From positions 1 to 18,134 of the forward strand of contig DASTBU010000169.1 in assembly GCA_035711845.1 (NCBI GenBank): DNA of 18,134 nt, in the 5' to 3' direction. The notes beneath the pieces are model-generated. The model worked only from the letters and a program-made list of their open reading frames with translations. It did not search any database and had not been told where the DNA came from. The DNA is from DASTBU01 sp035711845. GTDB lineage: Bacteria; Acidobacteriota; Vicinamibacteria; Vicinamibacterales; 2-12-FULL-66-21. The position numbers were made by a program, and so were the translations under genes. Numbering within the stretch: position 1 is the stretch's first letter; the number at the start of each line of letters is the position of its first letter. Below are positions 14,188-18,134 of the stretch, one piece after another.

Positions 14188-15363
14188 ATGCGCAGCGTCA
14201 CGGATCTCGATCTGTCGGGCAGGCGGGTGTTCATCCGCGTGGACTTCAACGTGCCGATCAAAGACGGGGCGATCACCGACGACACGCGGATCCGGGCCTC
14301 GCTGCCGACAATCGAGTACGCGCTCGAACAGGGCGCCACCGTGATCCTGGCGTCACATCTGGGCAGGCCGAAGGGCAAGCCGAACCCGGAATACTCCCTG
14401 AAACCGGTCGCCACGCGGCTGTCGGAGCTCTTGAAACGGCCCGTCGCCTTCGCGGGCGACTGCATCGGCGAGCCGGCGAGCGAGGCGATCGCGCGCGCGG
14501 GCGCCGGCGGCGTCGTCCTCCTCGAGAACCTGCGCTTCCATCCCGGCGAAGAAAAGAACGACAGCGCGTTCGCGCAGCAGCTGGCGGAGCTGGCCGACGT
14601 CTACGTCGACGACGCGTTCGGCTCGGCACACCGTGCGCATGCCTCGACCGAGGGGATCGTGCACCACGTCAAGGAAGCGGCGGCCGGCCTGCTGTTGGCA
14701 AAGGAGGTCGAGTACCTCGGTCGCGTCCTGCACGAGCCCGATCGGCCGTTCGTGGCCATCCTCGGCGGTGCGAAGGTCTCCGACAAGCTCGAGGTGATCG
14801 AGAATCTGATCCCGCGCGTGGATGCGCTCCTCATCGGGGGGGCGATGGCCTACACGTTCTTCAAGGCGCGCGGTGTTCCCGTGGGTCGATCGCTCGTGGA
14901 AGACGATCTGCTGGAGTCCGCCCGCGCTATCGAGCGGCGCGCAAAGGCGCGTTCCCTGAGATTCGAGCTCCCTCTCGATCACCTGGTCGCGCCGAAGCTC
15001 GAGGCCGGGGCACCGGCCGAGACCCTGGCCGTGGGCGATCCGGCCATCGGCGATCGGATGGGGCTGGACATCGGCCCGCGGACGACACAGGCTTATAGCG
15101 AGGTCATCACCGGCGCCCGCACCGTCGTCTGGAACGGACCGATGGGCGTGTTCGAGATCGACGCGTTCGCGAGGGGCACGATCGAGGTGGCCCGGGCGGT
15201 CGCGGCCGTGAAGGGCACGACGGTCATTGGCGGGGGCGATTCGATCGCCGCCGTCGCCAAGGCCGGCGTGACCGACCGGATTACTCACATCTCCACCGGC
15301 GGTGGCGCGTCGCTCGAATTCCTGGGGGGCCTGGAACTGCCCGGGGTCAAGGCGTTGAATTAA
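14188..15363 (+). CDS. pgk: Phosphoglycerate kinase
   Basis: A 391-residue enzyme transferring phosphate from 1,3-bisphosphoglycerate to ADP, the step after GAPDH. N-terminal substrate-binding motifs are RVDFNVP, SHLGRPKG and ENLRFHPGEEKND. The hinge and nucleotide domain show ILGGAKVSDKL, WNGPMGVFE, GGGDSIAAVAKAG and the closing STGGGASLEFLGG. Length is normal for bacterial Pgk. ATG 14188 is preceded by GGAGGGG a few bases upstream, and only 8 bp separate it from the gap stop, so the two are surely co-transcribed and probably translationally coupled. A longer in-frame extension upstream from 13690 is the shadow of gap. Confidence 0.97.
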   Translation: MRSVTDLDLSGRRVFIRVDFNVPIKDGAITDDTRIRASLPTIEYALEQGATVILASHLGRPKGKPNPEYSLKPVATRLSELLKRPVAFAGDCIGEPASEAIARAGAGGVVLLENLRFHPGEEKNDSAFAQQLAELADVYVDDAFGSAHRAHASTEGIVHHVKEAAAGLLLAKEVEYLGRVLHEPDRPFVAILGGAKVSDKLEVIENLIPRVDALLIGGAMAYTFFKARGVPVGRSLVEDDLLESARAIERRAKARSLRFELPLDHLVAPKLEAGAPAETLAVGDPAIGDRMGLDIGPRTTQAYSEVITGARTVVWNGPMGVFEIDAFARGTIEVARAVAAVKGTTVIGGGDSIAAVAKAGVTDRITHISTGGGASLEFLGGLELPGVKALN

Positions 15364-15364
15364 G

Positions 15365-15491
15365 CTTCAGGTGCCAGACTGCCAGTTTCAATCCGGAAAT
15401 TGATGCTGGCAGCTGAAGCTGGAAGCAGGTAGCTTAGCTGGAAGCTGGGAGCTGGGAGCTGGAAGCTGGAAGCTGGAAGCTGGAAGCTGAT
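15365..15491. repeat. Heptad array B2 (AGCTGGA units, pgk-tpiA gap)
   Basis: The right block, 15436-15491, has eight uninterrupted 7-bp units (AGCTGGA, AGCTGGG twice, AGCTGGA four times, AGCTGAT), preceded by looser copies from 15405. The left block (15365-15389) carries opposed units (CTTCAGG, GCCAGACTGCCAGTTTC). Around the centre, TCAAT (15388-15392) pairs with ATTGA (15399-15403). The array fills almost the whole 142 bp between pgk and tpiA and stops 14 bp before the tpiA start. Confidence 0.88.
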
Positions 15492-15505
15492 TCGGAGACC
15501 ACACC

Positions 15506-16273
15506 ATGCGTACGCCATTCGTCGCGGCGAACTGGAAGATGTACAAGACCGTCCACGAGGCAGTCGTGTTCGTCAAAGAGTTCCGGAGCATGGTGAAGGA
15601 TGTGGACGACGTGGAGATTGTCGTGGCACCGCCGTTCACGGCGCTCCATGGGGTGGCGGAGGCTGCGCGGAACAGCCCGATCGGGGTCGCGGGCCAGAAC
15701 GTTCACTGGGAGCGCGAGGGGGCGTTCACGGGCGAAGTGAGTGCGGGCATGCTCCGCGAGGCGGGCGCCGAATACGTGATCATCGGGCACTCGGAGCGGC
15801 GGCGTCTCTTCGACGAGACCGATCAGAGCGTGAACCGGAAGCTCGTGGCGGCGCTCGGCGCGTCGCTCACACCGATTGTCTGCATCGGCGAAACGCTCGA
15901 GGAGCGTGAAGCCGGCCAGACGCTCGCGGTGCTCGACCGGCAGATCAAGGATGGTCTGGATTCGATGACCGGAGAGCAGGTCGGCACGCTCGTGCTCGCG
16001 TACGAGCCGGTCTGGGCGATCGGGACCGGGCGGAACGCCACGCCAGAGCAGGCCGCCGAGGCGCACAGTCATATCCGTGGCCGGTTGCGTCAGTGGTTCG
16101 GCGCGGGCGCCGCAGACCATTGCCATGTGATCTACGGCGGCAGCGTGAAGCCCGACAATATCCACGCGCTCATCACGCAGACGGATGTGGACGGCGCGCT
16201 GGTCGGCGGGGCCAGCCTGGATGTGCGCGCCTTCCGGGACATCGTGACGCGAAGCCGCCAGAGCACTGTCTGA
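15506..16273 (+). CDS. tpiA: Triose-phosphate isomerase
   Basis: A 255-residue TIM-barrel enzyme interconverting dihydroxyacetone phosphate and glyceraldehyde 3-phosphate. All catalytic elements are visible: NWKMYKT with the active-site Asn and Lys, IIGHSERR with the electrophilic His, AYEPVWAIGTG with the catalytic Glu and the mobile loop, and the phosphate-binding GGSVKPDN and GGASL. GGAG lies 8 nt before ATG 15506. The gene follows pgk by 142 bp of heptad array B2, on the same strand, and a good terminator follows 16 bp after the stop. It is therefore likely the last gene of the glycolytic operon, although the array could carry a separate promoter or processing site. Confidence 0.97.
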   Translation: MRTPFVAANWKMYKTVHEAVVFVKEFRSMVKDVDDVEIVVAPPFTALHGVAEAARNSPIGVAGQNVHWEREGAFTGEVSAGMLREAGAEYVIIGHSERRRLFDETDQSVNRKLVAALGASLTPIVCIGETLEEREAGQTLAVLDRQIKDGLDSMTGEQVGTLVLAYEPVWAIGTGRNATPEQAAEAHSHIRGRLRQWFGAGAADHCHVIYGGSVKPDNIHALITQTDVDGALVGGASLDVRAFRDIVTRSRQSTV

Positions 16274-16642
16274 AGTGTCAACGCGCACGAAGAGAGGCCC
16301 GCCTTCGCGGGTGTCTCTTTATGTGACATCAGCAGGCTCGCCCGCCGGCCGCGGACGGCGCGGTGTTTTGCCGTCGGATTGGCGGTCCTCCGCCGTCCGC
16401 TCCTGACTCGTCATTGTGTAGCTCTCGAGATTCTCCAGGCGAGCGATCGACCACGCTGGCGCCGCTACCAGATCCGTCTGCGTCGTTACAGTTCTGCAGG
16501 GTGCGCCGGCGCCTATCCGATGACGGATTGCGGGAGGGCGCTGAATTTTCCTCACGCCTGGCGTCCCGGGGGCAAGCTTTGCTCCTGATCGTCCGACATA
16601 CGTCTAGATGGAGCTTATGAACCAACTTCCGGGAGGTTTTTG
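16274..16642. other. Intergenic stretch between tpiA and the GH30 gene
   Basis: It begins with the tpiA terminator (16290-16320). The remaining 320 bp hold no supported gene. A 78-codon minus-strand frame at 16319-16555, starting with GTG and rich in Arg and Pro, ends exactly at the terminator stem, but it has no ribosome site and no recognisable features. The right end holds the GH30 ribosome site GGGAGG (16631-16636); its promoter could not be identified. Confidence 0.4.
16290..16320 (+). terminator. Rho-independent-type terminator after tpiA
   Basis: AAGAGA (16290-16295) pairs with TCTCTT (16314-16319), then after one mismatch and a G-U pair CCCGC (16298-16302) pairs with GCGGG (16307-16311) around a CTTC loop. 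The stem ends in CTCTTTATG, a short T run. It lies 16 bp after the tpiA stop and would also work on the opposite strand. Confidence 0.75.
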
Positions 16643-17974
16643 ATGCGTAACTGGCGCTGGGGCCAAATGCTCGTTCTCGTGGCAGCACCCGTCCTGCTGG
16701 CGGGAGCGGCCGGACGCGGTGACGAGATAATGGCCGAGGTGGCGACGACGACCGAGGAGGGGGCCTTCGACCTCAACACCGCCGTGATCGAGTGGGGCGA
16801 TGTTCGCCAGCGCATCGACGGGTTCGGCGCGTCCAGCTACGCCAACCTCGATCCGGGGGCCGTCATAAGGAACGCCGACCTGTTGTTCGACAAGGACAGG
16901 GGCGTCGGACTATCGCTGGATCGCATGGGGCTCCCATGGAATCCCGACACAGGCGGCCGGCCGTACCGATGTCCGGAGATCGCGCAACTGGCCCAGGCGC
17001 GCGGTGCGACGGTCTGGGCGTCCAACTTCTATCCGCCTCCCCAATGGAAGAGCAACGGCAAGGCGACCAACGGCGGCCAGTTGTTGCCCGACCGCTATGA
17101 CGACTATGCGAACCTGATCGCCGACGCCGTTCTCCAGATGAAATCCAGGTACGGCGTCGATGTCTACGCCGTTTCCATTCAGAACGAGCCGGACTACGCC
17201 GCCCCTTGGGGTTCATCCACGTGGAACGCCGACCAGCTGCACGCGTTCGTCCCGATTCTGGCGAACACGTTTTCCCGGAAAGGCGTGACGAGCAAGATCA
17301 TGCTCCCGGAGATGAGCAGGTGGAGGTTCACGTTGGCGGAGAAGACGATGCGGGACCCGTCGACGGCCAGGTTCGTGGGCATCCTGGCCGCCCACCCCTA
17401 CGGCATGCCCGACGGCTGGAACTCTCCGTACGCCGGAGAGAGGCCGGTGTGGCAGACAGAGCACTCGATCGGCGACGACGACGACCACGGTATGAACACC
17501 GCGCTCCGACAAGCGGTCGAGATTCACAACTTCATGACCCGCAGCGAAGCCAATGCCTGGCATGCCTGGAACCTGGGCGTCATCATGGGCGGCAAGCGCC
17601 TCTACACGCTCGGCAACTGGAGCAAGTTCGTGCGTCCCGGGTATTCGCGAATCGGCGCGTCCGATGCCGGCGATGTCAACGTCAGCGCCTACAAGAACGC
17701 CAGCACGGGACAGTTCGTCATCGTTGCCGTCAACAGGGAGGGGGCGCAGACCAAGACATTTGGCTTGCAGGGCTTCAGCGCGACGAGCGTGACACCGTGG
17801 GTGACGTCAGCCAGCCTGAACCTCGCGCCGCAGCCGGGCGTCCCGGTCAACGGAGGCAGTTTCACTTTCACGCTCGCCGCTTCGAGCGTCACCACGTTTG
17901 TCGGGACGGCGAGCGGCTCGCCGCAATCGGGGGTGCGGCCACCGGCACCAACGGGCCTGCGGATCATCCGTTGA
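16643..17974 (+). CDS. Secreted glycoside hydrolase family 30, xylanase-like
   Basis: A 443-residue secreted glycosidase with a GH30 (beta/alpha)8 barrel and a C-terminal beta-side domain, closest in appearance to the XynC-type xylanases (subfamily 8). Residues 1-23 are a signal peptide (MRNWRWG start, hydrophobic core, LAGAAG). The mature start has IDGFGASSYANL, typical of the family. The acid/base is Glu182 in VSIQNEPDY and the nucleophile is Glu273 in WQTEHS. The side-domain segment NWSKFVRPGYSRI is also typical. In place of the WWYIRRSYG-like stretch that holds the glucuronate-binding Arg of classical glucuronoxylanases, it has NAWHAWNLGV (304-313). The true preference may thus be a plain or differently decorated xylan. 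The C-terminus ends in PPAPTGLRIIR. ATG 16643 follows GGGAGG by 6 nt. It stands alone. Confidence 0.88.
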   Translation: MRNWRWGQMLVLVAAPVLLAGAAGRGDEIMAEVATTTEEGAFDLNTAVIEWGDVRQRIDGFGASSYANLDPGAVIRNADLLFDKDRGVGLSLDRMGLPWNPDTGGRPYRCPEIAQLAQARGATVWASNFYPPPQWKSNGKATNGGQLLPDRYDDYANLIADAVLQMKSRYGVDVYAVSIQNEPDYAAPWGSSTWNADQLHAFVPILANTFSRKGVTSKIMLPEMSRWRFTLAEKTMRDPSTARFVGILAAHPYGMPDGWNSPYAGERPVWQTEHSIGDDDDHGMNTALRQAVEIHNFMTRSEANAWHAWNLGVIMGGKRLYTLGNWSKFVRPGYSRIGASDAGDVNVSAYKNASTGQFVIVAVNREGAQTKTFGLQGFSATSVTPWVTSASLNLAPQPGVPVNGGSFTFTLAASSVTTFVGTASGSPQSGVRPPAPTGLRIIR

Positions 17975-18134
17975 CCCGGGGGTCTGCAACATCCCGCACC
18001 TGCCCTGCAGGTCTTGTGGGCTGAGTCCCTTCTAGCCTAGTGTCGCGTCTCCGAAGTCCTGTTACATTCGGCCGGCGCTGCATCCCGGGGCGCTGCGTTG
18101 CTCGTCGGTTGCATACTCCCGGTATGCGCCCTCC
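17975..18134. other. Downstream of GH30; edge of a possible repeat element
   Basis: There is no gene in this stretch. Near the right edge GCATAC (18111-18116) and GTATGC (18122-18127) form a 6-bp stem around TCCCG, and GCGCTGC occurs twice (18075-18081 and 18090-18096). It looks like the beginning of a GC-rich intergenic palindromic element cut by the window end; only one copy is visible, so it stays provisional. Confidence 0.35.

Noticed and set aside
16319..16555. Minus-strand open frame of 78 codons between tpiA and GH30
   Set aside because: It starts at GTG without a ribosome site, is Arg/Pro-rich with no recognisable feature, and its end falls on the terminator stem by position only. 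It is kept as a remote possibility.

Overview
The window is GC-rich and comes from a Gram-negative bacterium: it carries a nearly complete set of genes for finishing Kdo-lipid A and building the heptose inner core of lipopolysaccharide. The lipid A genes, the gap-pgk-tpiA order, a DUF4142 protein, a GH30 glycosidase and 7-bp intergenic repeats are compatible with Acidobacteriota (Vicinamibacteria-like). That lineage call is inference from gene content and style; no marker gene here settles it.

Layout. 1-187: tail of an unrecognised plus-strand gene, ending at a hairpin shared with a convergent exported epoxide-hydrolase-like alpha/beta hydrolase (minus strand). 1290-2900: gene-poor, with one decayed exported-protein gene carrying two frameshifts and a perfect 11-bp inverted repeat. 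2900-3759: minus-strand pair of periplasmic proteins, DUF4142 followed by a blue-copper cupredoxin. 3760-4690: tRNA-Asp and tRNA-Val genes (minus strand), two arrays of 7-bp repeats and a roughly 60-bp direct repeat.

4691-12915: a nine-gene minus-strand operon, transcribed waaA, lpxK, lpxL-type acyltransferase, waaF, gmhB, rfaE1, rfaE2, waaC, isoprenylcysteine-methyltransferase-like membrane protein. Many junctions overlap by a few bases (ATGA type). Together the genes phosphorylate and acylate lipid A, add Kdo, make ADP-heptose (three of the five steps; gmhA and hldD must lie elsewhere) and attach the first two heptoses. 12916-13171 is a divergent control region. 13172-16273 is the glycolytic set gap, pgk, tpiA on the plus strand, closed by a good terminator. 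16643-17974 is a secreted GH30 glycosidase.

Most of the window is ordinary housekeeping. The most unusual signal is a set of five intergenic arrays of degenerate 7-bp units. There are two sequence families (GCTGAAT/ATTCAGC and CAGTTTC/AGCTGGA). Each array has one block of units on one strand and an opposing block on the other, around a short centre, so each could fold into a long hairpin. One array fills the waaA-lpxK junction inside the LPS operon and supplies the waaA stop codon. I found no CRISPR array, transposase or defence system.
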